NCBI GenBank assembly: GCA_002812745.2
Contig: NCSJ02000233.1
Coordinates: 1-64,000, forward strand
Reading direction: 5' to 3'
From: Scytalidium lignicola
Lineage: Eukaryota > Ascomycota > Leotiomycetes
DNA length: 64,000 nt
How positions within the stretch are numbered: the first letter of the stretch is position 1; each line of letters starts with the position of its first letter. Below the pieces are notes generated by a model. It saw only the letters and a list, made by a program, of their open reading frames with translations. It searched no databases and was not told where the DNA came from. The position numbers were made by a program, and so were the translations under genes. Positions 22,889 through 34,458 of the stretch are shown in pieces.

Positions 22889-24580
22889 ATGGCAATGAAT
22901 ATCGCAGGATTTGCCTTTTCTGCCGCTAGTCTTGCAATACAGCTTGGTGAAATCGCTGTAGAAATAACCAAATCAAAAAGAGCATGGTTCGCAACAAGCA
23001 CGTTAGATATTGATACTGAAGGATTGGAACTTGCTATTAGACATGAATGCGAGCAAACCCAGCTCTTGTCAGCGATCATTACCAAGGGAAAGTTTGGCTT
23101 GACTCGTGCTTCATTAGCGGAGATGAGTGATAAGGACCAGGAGCTTCTTTTTGCTATTCTCGACCAATTATCCCGAATATGGACAGACATAAATGAACTG
23201 CGGAAGAAGCAGGAGCAGGAAATCCCTGAACAGCCCAGTTCCTCAGAATCAGAAACCAGGATTCGGGAACTCGAAGAAGGAGCCGTTGTAAAGACCCAAA
23301 AGCTCCGTATGGCTACAGACGTCGATCGCGTCAGAGTCATGCTTCAGGCCGCAACTGAATGGAACGATCGGCTAGAACGAAGGTTGCGAGCGCTTACATG
23401 GATACGTACCTTATCGATGTCATCTCTCAAGACCAGCATTGACTGTTTGAATACTGTTGCCAACGACCCCGAAGCTCAACGTCTTGGATGGAAAACTCCT
23501 GCACAGCTCAGGCAGCTAGTCCTGGCTGTGGCCAACCCACAAATTGACCGTTCCCTTCTTCCTATCCCAACATCTCTGAGACTTCCCGACAGTTGTGTGA
23601 GTGGCATTAGCAACGCATCAGATGGGGGTTTAGTTGGACTCAACAAGATAGACCGTAGCAGAGTTTTCGTGGAATTTCTTCCTTATGACAGGTCGCAGGT
23701 CCACAAAGATGAAGGCGTGGTGGTGAGGAGAGTTGAACAGCTTACAGCGCTCTTGCATCTTCCTAAAGAGTCGACTTTTCGTCTTCCCGTGGCTGCTGGG
23801 TTCTACGATGATTCAAATCGGGCAAGGTACGGCATCGTTTTCAAAATCTCAGATATGACAAAATATTCATTAGCAAAGATGACATCACTGCAGACTGTTT
23901 TGCAGAACATCTCAAGGCCAGGATCAAGCATGCATCGACCATCTCTTGGAAGCCGCCTAAAGCTTGCCTATAAGCTGTCTCTTTCATTATCCAAGATTCA
24001 ATCAATTGGATGGGTCCATCAGGGCATCCGGAGCGAGAATATCCTCTTTTGGACACAAAATGGTACAACCGCAGACACAAAAAGTATCCCGTTTGATCAA
24101 CCATGGTGGATTGGTTATGGCTCCTCAAGGCCAGATACTATTCCCTCGGCAGCCTTATATGATGAAAATCCAATTCGGAACTTGTATCGGCATCCTGCGC
24201 GCTGGGGATCTCAACCTGCCGAGAGATTTACTAAATTGCACGACATTTACTCGCTCGGGGTTGTCCTGCTGGAGATTGGCTGTTGTGCTCCTGCCTCACA
24301 GATTGTCCGGGAAGAATTAACAAAGCCAGGCGCGTCCTCGGTCGCCGTCAAGGAGGATCTATTATCTCTTGCAAGACATGCTCGGATAACGGATCTTATG
24401 GGGGAGAGATATGCATCTATTATTGAATTGTGCTTAAAGAGCACCGCCATCGAATTTGGAGTCCCCGAGGGTGAAGATAATAAGGATGACTCTCTTCTTC
24501 AAACAGCTTTCCTCACACAGGTTGTTGAAGTGCTGCATAATGCGGCTGAGGCTGTGTCAGGTCTAACTACAAGCCCGTAG
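22889..24580 (+). CDS. HeLo-like domain plus pseudokinase protein
   Basis: A single-exon gene of 563 residues. The N-terminus (MAMNIAGFAFSAASLAI) and the following helices with conserved spacing (about residues 1-110) resemble the fungal HeLo/prion-inhibition domain, a membrane-active cell-death domain. A charged coiled-coil-like segment follows (about 100-145), then a kinase fold from about 255. That fold lacks catalysis: the Lys of VAIK is absent (VFVEFLPY), the catalytic-loop Asp is missing (WVHQGIRSENILF) and DFG is replaced (WWIGYGSSRP), while the structural helix HDIYSLGVVLLEIG remains. HeLo plus kinase-like architecture is known in fungi. The start was chosen because the glycine-rich hydrophobic segment begins there. 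It lies between the NACHT-ankyrin and kinase-ankyrin genes on the same strand. Confidence 0.82.
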   Translation: MAMNIAGFAFSAASLAIQLGEIAVEITKSKRAWFATSTLDIDTEGLELAIRHECEQTQLLSAIITKGKFGLTRASLAEMSDKDQELLFAILDQLSRIWTDINELRKKQEQEIPEQPSSSESETRIRELEEGAVVKTQKLRMATDVDRVRVMLQAATEWNDRLERRLRALTWIRTLSMSSLKTSIDCLNTVANDPEAQRLGWKTPAQLRQLVLAVANPQIDRSLLPIPTSLRLPDSCVSGISNASDGGLVGLNKIDRSRVFVEFLPYDRSQVHKDEGVVVRRVEQLTALLHLPKESTFRLPVAAGFYDDSNRARYGIVFKISDMTKYSLAKMTSLQTVLQNISRPGSSMHRPSLGSRLKLAYKLSLSLSKIQSIGWVHQGIRSENILFWTQNGTTADTKSIPFDQPWWIGYGSSRPDTIPSAALYDENPIRNLYRHPARWGSQPAERFTKLHDIYSLGVVLLEIGCCAPASQIVREELTKPGASSVAVKEDLLSLARHARITDLMGERYASIIELCLKSTAIEFGVPEGEDNKDDSLLQTAFLTQVVEVLHNAAEAVSGLTTSP

Positions 24581-25145
24581 ATTTCCGTCAAACTTGTCGA
24601 ACACGGAGCCTTGAGATATATACATAAATGATTTATATTTTGTATTATAACTATTTGGTTTTTCTACGCATAACAATAGTTCTATAACATATCCAACATT
24701 GCAGCAGCAGCTTGAGCACCGTGGTTGATAGTAAGCCACTGGTATGTATTCGAAACGCGATCTAAGGGGCATTGCAATCACTTCCAGCCCTACAAGCCGT
24801 TTCCGTTGTGCAATACCAGAATAAACTGCTGATTTTGAGAGAGCTGAGTACAGTGGCGGAGCAACTGTCCCCTGGGTCGAATCTCATTGATTTGTGCTAA
24901 GACTTGCATATAACTATTGAGTGGCGCTGACCCCGGCAAGATGAAGTATTGATTGATAAAGGAGGCTTGCGGCTGAGCTCTGCCCCCTCCTTGAGAACAT
25001 TCAAGGAGCATGCAGAATTGAAATTCAATTTATTGCACTCGTAAAGCGAATCCTACAAACAAAGTAGAGAACATAATTCCCTTCGAAATCAATGAAGCTC
25101 TTGCGATCATATACTAGCTGAGGTAATACCCAGCCTTTATACTCC
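24581..25145. other. Intergenic region
   Basis: Separates the HeLo-pseudokinase and kinase-ankyrin genes. Only short minus-strand frames occur, without family similarity. The promoter of the kinase-ankyrin gene should lie here. Confidence 0.4.
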
Positions 25146-28074
25146 ATGGACTTCTCACTCCCATTTCGCAGGAACCAAGGTAGTCTCGTGGCAACAACGT
25201 CCCAATCTTCCTCAATAGACAATTATGATCTTCCGCTGGGCGAATACATCAATACATGTGTCAAGGCTGGTGTAGGACGCAGCGTAGTTGGGAATGGCGA
25301 CCGTCTGAGATACCTGGGAGAAGGTGCATCATTCACAGTGTACCGATCGAAGATACAGCGATTCAGCGATGATGGCTCATCAGCGACACAACCATCCGTC
25401 GTGAAAATGTTGAGGGGTTGTCCAGTTGGCGAAGATCCCAACAATTATCCGCAAAAGCAAGGATACCAGTTGAAACAGCTTGAGGCAATTGTTAAAGAAG
25501 TTCGAGTGCTGTTACATCCTCCCTTGAGCGCACACGAGAACATTCTCAACCTGCTAGAATATGGCTTCAATACTCAAGGAGGCGAGATAGACGAATCAAA
25601 TGATCCAGAATGGCAGAAAATACAACCGTTCCTGGTCCTCGAGTACGCGGAAGAACGCTCCTTACGACAATTCATGCAGGCTCATCCCACCTTGGAGTCT
25701 GATCTTCTTCGAGAGCTTGCCCTAGACATGGCGGCGGGTTTAGAAGCTCTTCATGCATGCGAGATTGTGCATGGCGACTTCAAGTTGGACAACGTCCTCA
25801 TTTTCAAGCATCCTGACCATGGTTTTCTGGCGAAACTCTCTGATTTCAGTCATTCCATCCCCATGAAGTCGACTTCTATATACCTAGGCACGCAGAAATA
25901 CTGGCCGCCAGAACTTTTGGGCAGTGGTGAGAATGTAGTATTGCAACATAAAGAGCTTTTGGCTTGTGATGTCTGGAGCTTTGGTGTGTCGGTTTTTGAG
26001 CTACTTCGTGGCAAGGAGTGGGTCTCTGAAGGAGATGAAGAACAGATCTTGATCGAGACGATCTTGAGCGATGAGGATCTTGGGTCTCGCTTGAGCGCTT
26101 TGAGCGATCATCAAGTAGATATGTGGACGATATTACTCCAGGATACTTTACAGTCCAATCCCCTAAAGCGGAAAGAGATGAAGGATGTCCGGATCCTACT
26201 GGATAAACATTCACGACGTACCACACCTAAAAATGAAATAGTTGACTTTGAACCCATGACGATGTTAGAGGTGCTTACTATATTATATTTTGATATTCTG
26301 ACTCGGGCTAATGATTATGCAGATGCAAGCATGTCACGCTGCATTCGACGAGAAGTATCGACATTTGCAAATGGCTATGTATCTGGCATTCAGAGGACCC
26401 CATTCATCCAAATCCAGATGGAAGTTCCAAGTTGCACAAGCCCATACTATGGGTGTCGGTGTTCCAGTTGACCGTAGCAAAGCGCAGTATGCATACTTCT
26501 TTGCGATAGATATTACTAGTGACGATGAACCCGAGGTGCCATCCGATCCTACCTTGATGAGCACATTGGAACGTATAACCGGTGTCGCATCGGAAATAAA
26601 AGGATATCTTAGCGAAGAGATTACAGCATACAACAAAGATCTTGCGAAGGAAACGAACGAGAAATATTATTCGCAGAGATTAAGAGTATACCGAGCAGGG
26701 ACCGTCATGAAGCTGAAGTCAATGGATCTCCACTTTGAACCCCCTTTAGATGGAATACTAAATTGGCAGGCTTTATCAAGATATATAACTGAAGAAAATA
26801 GGTATAGGGGACATGTTACAATTGCCGAGAACATGCTAGACATGGCTGACCTAGATAATATCCCAATATTACACTTCCTCTGCCTCATTGGAGATCTTGT
26901 GGCCGTGAAGCGTTTTACTACAGAAGACAACGGCGGTGCAGATAATTTAGCCTTAGAAGACGACAAGGGCAACACTGCTCTACATTTCGCATGTATGGGT
27001 GGTCACACCGATGTTGTCCTATACTTGGTTCAAGAGAAGGGTGTTACAATATCAAAGCATAACCATATTGGAACAGTTCCCTTGCACTGGCTTTTCATGT
27101 TTCCAGACCAAGATATTGATAAAGTGGCGGAGCTTCTCTCCCATGCAGATATTGTCAACAACGCTTCCCAGGGGTTACGGATCCCGCTACATCTCCTCTG
27201 GCTTCGTGGACCACCAATTCACTGGGCCGTTTCATGTCGTAATCAAACAGCCGTTCAGAGTCTTATAAGAATTGGTGCCAATGTGGACGAGGAATACCAA
27301 GGCTATACCGCTCTAGCCAAAGCCGTCGAGCTCCACACACCCGAGATGGTGCATTTACTCCTAGAAAACGGCGCACAATTCACATCGATTGGAGAGTTTT
27401 CCCGTTCGGCCATGCATTTCATTGCCGGAAATGCCCCAATTATAAAGAGGAGACTCTTGCATGGAACTCGTCATGCCCGGAACCAGGATCTCAAGAAGGC
27501 ACTTAGAAACACCATCACCAAGCTGGAATTCTTCGGCTGCAACATAAACAGCCGTGATAAATACGGCAACACTCCTCTTCACAAGGCGGTCGCGTCACCT
27601 TTGGAGCGAGGGGATATCGACGATCTCTATGTTGTTCGGGCTTTGATCCAAAATGATGCAGATCGCAACGTGCAAAACAGCGAAGGCGATACAATCCTGC
27701 ATCTTGCGATTAAGTCGTATTGGTGCGATAAACCAAACCATATGAATCTATTCAAACTTCTGCTCGACGACTCGATCCCCTTGACAGATGAAACTCCGCT
27801 GCAGATTACGCAGAAAGACAGAAATGGGAGGCATCCGCTGCTGCTCGCTGCCTTCATGGGAGATGGTGCAGACTATGTTAGAATGTTGCAAACCAAGGTG
27901 ATACAGGACCGGGAAGTTGCTGTTGCTGTTCTAATGGCGGTCGATAACTATGGGAAAAATTTCATTGCACTGGCGAATCGGCCGCATGAGGAGAGGTTGC
28001 AATTTATGCATTCGGAGATGAAGAGACTTGGAGATTGTGGTTTAGGTGTTACGCTTGATCCGGAGTGTAGTTGA
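25146..28074 (+). CDS. Protein kinase-ankyrin repeat fusion protein
   Basis: Two exons (25146-26270, 26323-28074) joined by a 52-bp phase-0 intron with a GGCTAATGA branch site give 958 residues; unspliced, the two halves look like separate overlapping ORFs. The kinase domain (about 50-360) has GEGASFTVY, Lys87 (VVKML), Glu118, the catalytic loop HGDFKLDN with Asp211, and DFS instead of DFG at 233-235, followed by GTQKYWPPE and CDVWSFGVSVFEL. Catalytic Lys and Asp are present, so activity is plausible. A Sel1-like patch (VAQAHTMGVGVPVDRSKA) links to C-terminal ankyrin repeats (about 580-900; for example KGNTALHFACMGGHTDVVLYL). It probably senses a ligand through the repeats and signals by phosphorylation. 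Confidence 0.85.
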
Positions 28075-28468
28075 TTTCTATACGAAATAAATAGGAAGGA
28101 AATGCTACTAAAGGCAGGTTTTGTTAATACAGCGGATGTTTTCTTAGATAATTTCATATAAAGTTTATGTATATAAACAAGTAGAAAATACCTCTACTCA
28201 GGCACGTCGCAGGTTGCTCAGTCACGTTCCTACTCGTCATTAAATTAATTAATCATAATTTGCTTACTATTCAAGCTTTACTATGCAAAAGTTGTCAACT
28301 TTACACGATTATATTCAGGAAGATCGCTCCCGACAAGATCAACCTCCTCAGAATCTCTTCTATGCTTTCGTGTGAACCTCCAACTCTTGTGCAGAGACTC
28401 AAACTCTGAGGAGCAGAAGCCTATCATCGACCGGCAAGTACCTTGATAACCATTAGATACATAGACAC

Positions 28469-29346
28469 CTAGAACTTCTCGACGTGAGGCCTTAGATCTA
28501 TTTCCTGAGTGAAAGCTGATTTGTGTTGCGTATGTAGGAACCAGTAGCTCTCGGCAATCTTGCAACAGGTTAGCAACATTCCAATGTCGATCATAGATAG
28601 CTGAGTTCACTTACAGCATAAGGACTGATTTTGCCCTCTGGAGTTCCGTCGTTGCTAGGATAATGTGTCGCATCAGGTACATCAATGCCGCCATCGATAA
28701 TGGCATGAGCGACGTGAACTCCCTGCGGGCCGAATTCTCTTGCCAAAGACTGCGCCAAGATGCGCTGCCCAGATTTACCTGCTGCGATAACGGACCATAA
28801 CTTTGACCCTCTGATAGATGCAGTTGCCCCCGTTACTATCAGAGTCGGCGGTTGAGGAGAACTCTCCACCGATTCGAGCAGTAGAGGCAGTACGCTTTGA
28901 CCAAAGTTGAAGAGGCCATGGCTAGAGCAGAGAACTTTCGTCAGATACGCACTGGCACAATTAAACTAACATTACGTTGATGGGACATACATATTACCCC
29001 TCAAACTGATATCTAGATCCTCTGAAGTCAGCTCCAAGAATGGTTTACGGCTTGGTCGTGAGTTGGGTCGAACGTTATAGATCGTCGCGGCCAGCTTTAA
29101 GCCGGGGAGCTCCTTCTTGATAGTTTCGAACGCCGATTTGAGGGAAGACTCATCCGTTGCATCAGCAGTAATGCCGATCGCCTTCCTGCCGCCATTGTTG
29201 ATCTCGGCCACGACATCGTTGTAGCTTTCTGGGGAGCGAGCAAGTAGAACAACCGGATAAGCTTCTGAGAAGCGGATAGCTACTGATCTCCCTGTCCCAA
29301 GGCCAACCCCGGCAACGATGGCGTAGAATTTGTCGGATACCACCAT
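28469..29346 (-). CDS. Short-chain dehydrogenase/reductase family oxidoreductase
   Basis: Minus-strand exons 29346-28991, 28921-28615 and 28558-28469 give 250 residues. The Rossmann start reads YAIVAGVGLGTGRSVAIRF, with LLAR at the end of the second strand, and RGSKLWSVIAAGKSGQRILAQSLARE carries the Lys of the active-site helix; the C-terminus ends IDLRPHVEKF. The usual Tyr-x3-Lys is not present in standard form, as in other members of this divergent fungal group. The ATG at 29346 (MVVSDKFY) directly precedes the Rossmann strand; the frame stays open farther upstream but without an ATG. Splices use GTATGT and GTAAGT donors. Substrate unknown. It is followed upstream by another SDR on the same strand. 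Confidence 0.82.
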
Positions 29347-29846
29347 ATCGTCTACAGGTATATCGTTTACAGATGTATTGGTATAAGGAGTACGGACGTA
29401 GGTCAATGTTATTCGAAGAAGCAGAAAGAAAAGGTCAGATTATGGTTCTTGGTATTATTAAGCCAGCTTTGTTCTGATGCACCATGTACCCGGAGAATGT
29501 CGCCATTGTTACCCCTCACACAATCTAACTCGCCGTTGTAAAATTGCCTATACACGTATTTAATGCGAGTGAGTTTGTCAGCCTCTCTTGAGAAACATAC
29601 AGGGCAAAGAAGGCTAATAGGAACATTTGTAAGAATTTTGTATTTCTAGATAGCTTCACACAGTAATAGCTTCTTCATTGAAACAAATAAAATCACGTTT
29701 CCAAGCCGTTCGTCGTTGTAAACAGTTGCCTTGCTGTGAATAGATTTCATCTTTATAGCAAAAGAAAAGTTGTAGAGTAGGAAAAATCAATAAGCAATAG
29801 TTCTGATAGATATGTGAATTTCGTAGTCAAACACCCGCCCCCCTTA

Positions 29847-30882
29847 TCAATTATCGAAGGATGAAATATCTGCCTCCGGAACCTCCTTCTTCAACAACGC
29901 AATTGTCTCCTTCCATATCTGCTTCTGTGCAATTTCGCCATCATCGGAAATGATGAAATTCGAAGGGCTGTAAATGAGATTGTTCGGTCAGCATTATCAA
30001 AATGAGCTAGGGGAATACATACTCCATCGTTTTTTGTAAACTGAGATATTGTCCATGAGAATCGTCGTGCTCTACCAGTGCATCTGCCAAACAATGGCCT
30101 CCCTGCTCGCTAGTCCAACCAAAGAGCCATAAGACGATCTTGATCACACCAGTCTTTTCATGTCGATGGAGGCCGCTATAGCAGAATCCAGGATTCACGG
30201 TGTTGATTATGACCTCTTCGCTATTAATCTTGCTGGCCAACTCCCTTGTCCACAAAATGTTGAGGAGTTTCGAGGTGTAGTATCTCTGCATCGCTACTCC
30301 AAAAGTTTCCTTTTCATCCATACGTGCGAGGATGTTGGGTGCCGTGCGCTCATGGAAAGGTACCCAGAAGTGACCCTCTGATGTGACGATTGTTAGACGA
30401 GAAGGCCTACCAGTCACCTTTGCGCTTGCCTGAAGAGTCGGAAGCAGGAGTAGTGATAGGAGGGAGGTTCCCAGGTGATTGATTTGGACGTTCGTCTCGT
30501 GGCCCCCATCAGACAATTGATATTCCATCATTTTGATGCCAGCATTAAGGAGAACATAGTCGAGAGTGCCGACGGATGCCACCTGTTTAGCGAACGCGAT
30601 GAGACTATCGTAGGAATTGTAGTCCAGTGTCAACACAACGACCTCAACCTCAGGGCTCGTCTTTAGAATCGATTCTTTGGCAGCCTCGCCCTTCTTTGCA
30701 TCGCGAACGCCGAGAATGAGACGTGAGGGCTTGTGCGTTGCAAGTTCGCGAGCTGTCGCGAAACCCAAACCAATGTTGGCGCCCGTGATGAGAATTGTTT
30801 TGCTTTCCAGTCTTTTGCTGGCTGCGACCAGCTTCGGCTTGAATGCCAACTGATTCCAAAGGAACCCGAAGAAACCACCCAT
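29847..30882 (-). CDS. Short-chain dehydrogenase, retinol-dehydrogenase-like
   Basis: Minus-strand exons 30882-30023 and 29967-29847 give 326 residues. The N-terminus (MGGFFGFLWNQLAFKP) is hydrophobic and could bind membrane. The cofactor loop is TGANIGLG; NAG appears in VLLNAGI, the catalytic Ser in TIVTSEGH, and Tyr-x3-Lys in RYYTSKLLN; NPGFCYSGL follows. The length and layout match fungal NAD(P)-dependent SDRs like plant/animal retinol dehydrogenases. Splicing with GTATGT/CAG adds the C-terminal helix IWKETIALLKKEVPEADI. It is head-to-head with the Zn2Cys6 gene starting at 31456, sharing a 573-bp upstream region, so co-regulation is plausible. Substrate unknown. Confidence 0.88.
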
Positions 30883-31142
30883 GGTGATGGCAGTCGGAGC
30901 AGAATACGATGTGATATAAGCAGAAATCTATCCCCTGATTAGCAGACTCTTTCTCCACTATGATACTATGATGGACCCTGTGCTCAGGCGCTCCGTCTGG
31001 TAGAGTGTGCGGGCCATAATAATTAACCTGTGCCTCAATGTGGTGGTTGCGATCTCGGTTCCCAATGGTTGGAATAATACCGTAATATCTTCGGGAGCTT
31101 CTGCCTCACCTTTGCATATTACGGTAGAATTGAATGAGACGC

Positions 31143-31214
31143 CGCGAATTTCCCGATCTAGTTTAGGGGACTTGGGTCCTATCAGCCTGTCTTGAGACAG
31201 TCGTGCCACATTGG
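31143..31214 (-). repeat. Dispersed repeat copy A (inverted partner at 35920-35996)
   Basis: About 72 bp, reverse-complementary to 35920-35996, including the shared block CCTAAACTAGATCGGGAAAT. It lies in the divergent promoter region between the SDR and the regulator. Just left of it, TACCGTAATAT and ATATTACGGTA arms (about 31078-31088 and 31116-31127) form a smaller inverted repeat. Possibly a non-autonomous transposon remnant. Confidence 0.65.
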
Positions 31215-31455
31215 TACTCGTGTACGTGAACTGAAGTGTCAACCGCATTCATTTGGTTTTCCGTTGGTTCTGAAAATAAACACGATGGATCTCCAAGGCC
31301 GAGACCAAGTCGCACAGAAAATAAACCTCCGCCGCGTTCTTCCTGTTTTGATTTTTATTCCTTTCAAAGTGTACTAACTGCTCGTGTGCTTCCACGCTCC
31401 AGTCGTCCTGGCCATCGGAGAAACGGAGTGATTGAATTCACAGTCAAATGAAGAA

Positions 31456-33250
31456 ATGTTGGTTTCAGGAGCTCCCACGCGAGCGTGTTTGAATTGCAAG
31501 CTACGTAGAAAGAAGGTGGGCTATTTTCCTGTTCTTTACCCCGTTCACTACTGATATTTAGCTGGGGAAAAAATAAAGTGTGAGAGGACTTCAGCACGTT
31601 GTGTTCAATGTATCAAGTCCGGCAAAACTTGCCTAGAGTATTCTGATGAAGCAATCATAAAGTTCCGTGATATGACCCGGATCTCGGAGCGTAAGGTACA
31701 ATCGAGGACTGCAGGTCGGGATCACGCTAAGTATGTTCCGTTTTACGGGTGAACTGTTAGCTAACGATCACTCTATTGACTGCGATAGGTCTTTGGAATC
31801 GCAACTCGATGCCTTCCAGTGTCCTCAGATTAGTCTGCAGGGTGAGGTCACTCGCTCTGTGTCTACAAATTGGCAGCAAATAGCTATCCCCCGCTTCTTT
31901 GCTGACTATGTCTCCCAATCCAACATGTTCACCAAAGGTAACTTCCGCTTTCTCCCCGATATCTACAACCAGCGAATGTCCAGCCCTCATTTTGACGAGG
32001 CTCTTCGGGCGGTGGCTTTCATGAGCCTTGCCAACCAATTAGGCAAAGATGATCTTTCTGTCGAAGCTAGGAAACTCTACGGGAGCGCGATCGTAAGAGT
32101 GGCTACACAATTACACAACGTCGAGGGAGCTATCGACGACACAGTTATAGCTTCATCGCTTCTGTTCAGCTTATTCGAGGTAATGTTCGGTTTGCTTCCA
32201 CTCGGTCGTTCAATGGTAGACTTGCAGAAAAGCCTCTAACATCCTTAGAACTAGATGATCTCCATTAAAGCAGTACCGAAAGGTTTCTGGAACGTTGTCC
32301 ATGATTTTGGTCGGATATCGCTATTACGTGCTCGAGGCAAACAAAAGTCTAGCTCTTCGGTGGTGATGAACCTCTTTAGTCTTGTCTTAGTGCATCATGT
32401 TCGTCTTGACAACATTTCAATCTTCATCATTGGTCGATATTGAACAAGACGCTAATATTTATAGATGATCAAATGCATATCCAGTCATACAAACCCTCGC
32501 GAGGAACTTCTACTATGGATCGACCAGTCCAGATCCCAGGACGTCGACCGTTCTGGTCCATGCGTGCAGTTCTTAAAGTGCAGTTGGGGCATTGCAAAAT
32601 TCTGCGCTACAGCTCAAGTTCTCTTCGACAGCACTAAGAGAGACGAGCAATGGGTTCTGAATCTGCTACAACTAGTCAAAGGAGGGATAGCGATCGAGAA
32701 AGCGTGCGAAGAGTGGAGTGATTCAACTCTTAGAGAATCGGCTGAATGGAGCTACAAAGCCTGTCGTCTACGATTTATCGGAGCTAAGATATCTCAGAAA
32801 TACCCACCGTATTTCTACCATGATACATACGTCGCTTGGACCTGGAACTACTTTCGCGCTTGTCGTATACGACTGCATGAAGTGCTTCTGCATTGCATCA
32901 CCTTGATCCAGTCTCATCCACGTGTTCAGAGTCTATCTCTAGATCCTAAAATAACTAGCAAGGAGTCCAGGTCCATCATTGCGGAGATGGTGTTTGATAT
33001 CTGCTGCAGCACCTACTTCTGTGTAGGACAGATTAACTCGGAGGGAGAACCAAGAACACAGAGACCAATGCCGCACTGGGGATATCAGGCTCTCTGGCCA
33101 TTTTACGTCGCTATGATCTCCGCTGAAGAGGGAAGTGAGAGTAAAGCGTGGTTTCAGGATAAATTGGAGTATATCACCAAGTCAATGGGTATTGAATTAG
33201 CAGGAATGTTGGCAAAGATGCAGAACACGGATCCATGGGATATCAGATGA
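31456..33250 (+). CDS. Zn(II)2Cys6 transcription factor
   Basis: Exons 31456-31515, 31579-31730, 31789-32179, 32255-32398 and 32465-33250 give 510 residues in one frame. Splicing the first intron completes the binuclear zinc cluster at residues 9-35, C-x2-C-x6-C-x6-C-x2-C-x6-C (ACLNCKLRRKK, then CERTSARCVQC and the sixth Cys). The rest resembles the fungal-specific regulatory region of this class, including RISLLRARGK and a C-terminal helical segment. It likely binds CGG-type sites as a nuclear regulator. The two SDR genes to the left are its likely targets, from position only. The fourth donor (GTTCGT) is weak, so one exon edge could shift. Confidence 0.83.
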
Positions 33251-34458
33251 TTGAAATAGAGAGAGCGGAATCAAGTCGAAGCGCAGGATCGCCTCGCCTG
33301 ATCCGGTTAACTTCAAAGTCCATCTTATCGCTCTCACAAGCTTTTTGATAGTCTTGGTTCAGGGTGCTTCATCCCAATAGCTGATGTCTAGCATTGATAT
33401 AGCAGAAACGCTTCCGATGGCGGCATTCTTTCTCCACGAATTGATCTATAGTTAGCTTAGTGCTAAAGCCTTGGGCACGCTATGCGTGTGTATGTTAGCG
33501 TTAGTTGTGGGAGGTGCTTGCGGTTGAAAATAGTTACTATAATGGAAAGTAATGTACTAAATCTAAGTAAAGTAGATAAGAATTTAGCTATTAGAAGTTT
33601 AAGTGGCAAAGATAGAAAGACTAAAGTGAACGATAAGCGTGTAAGCCGAGCAGAAGGGAACATTCGGAGATCTCATACTGCAAACGTCTTAGATATGATA
33701 GAAACAAGCTGTCAACATCTAAAGCTCATACTCAGGAATCATCTCTCTAGAGCCACCGAGCAGTCAGCTTCATCACATGAATAATTGCATGGTTCATTTC
33801 ACATTTCCGTCCGGCCATACGTTGGTACCCCGGAAAGTTGCCGACTTAGGCTAGCATTGCGAAACGTCCATAAGCAGTCAAAATAGCAAACTGGCATTGG
33901 CACTTACACTGGCCTGGCACGGGGGGACTGGTAGGGCTGAGGCACAGGACAGACCAGCTTTGGCAGGATTGGATTGCTGACGGATGGGGCTGTTATAGCC
34001 CGAATGCACGGGCGATCCAACAGCCAGTGCCTGGATGCCACCGACAGGCGGGCAAATTTTGCCTTTCAAGGTTAGAGGCCTCTATTTCCAACGACATTCA
34101 CCCCTGAGTCCAACATGGAGATTGCTCCAGTCCCTGTGCTGGTCTTCATGGGGAATATTTGAAAATGGAAGTCAACGTTTTCAGAATTAGAATCTTATGC
34201 TTCGCCTTAAATCATCCCCATTTGCTCGCACCGCCTTACAAGATCTCGTTTTATAGCCAATCGAGAGCAGCCTCCCTTGTCTTCTATATATCTATATATT
34301 CACCTCCACCTCCCGTCGTTTTTTTNCCTTTCGTCATGCTCGTCTTCTCCTTCCTCTTCTGCGCTACATTCATTTCTTAGAATCATCTTCCCTTACGCGG
34401 GCACTAGGGAGCTGAATTACCTACTCTCTTCAACTCTCCTCTCATAATCATCGCGACC
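33251..34458. other. Intergenic region with pyrimidine-rich promoter near its right end
   Basis: No gene is supported. A 100-residue frame at 33482-33784 has no family similarity. The last 200 bp before 34459 contain TATATA-type sequence (near 34290) and CT-rich tracts, typical of filamentous-fungal promoters. One N lies in a T run near 34326. Confidence 0.45.
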
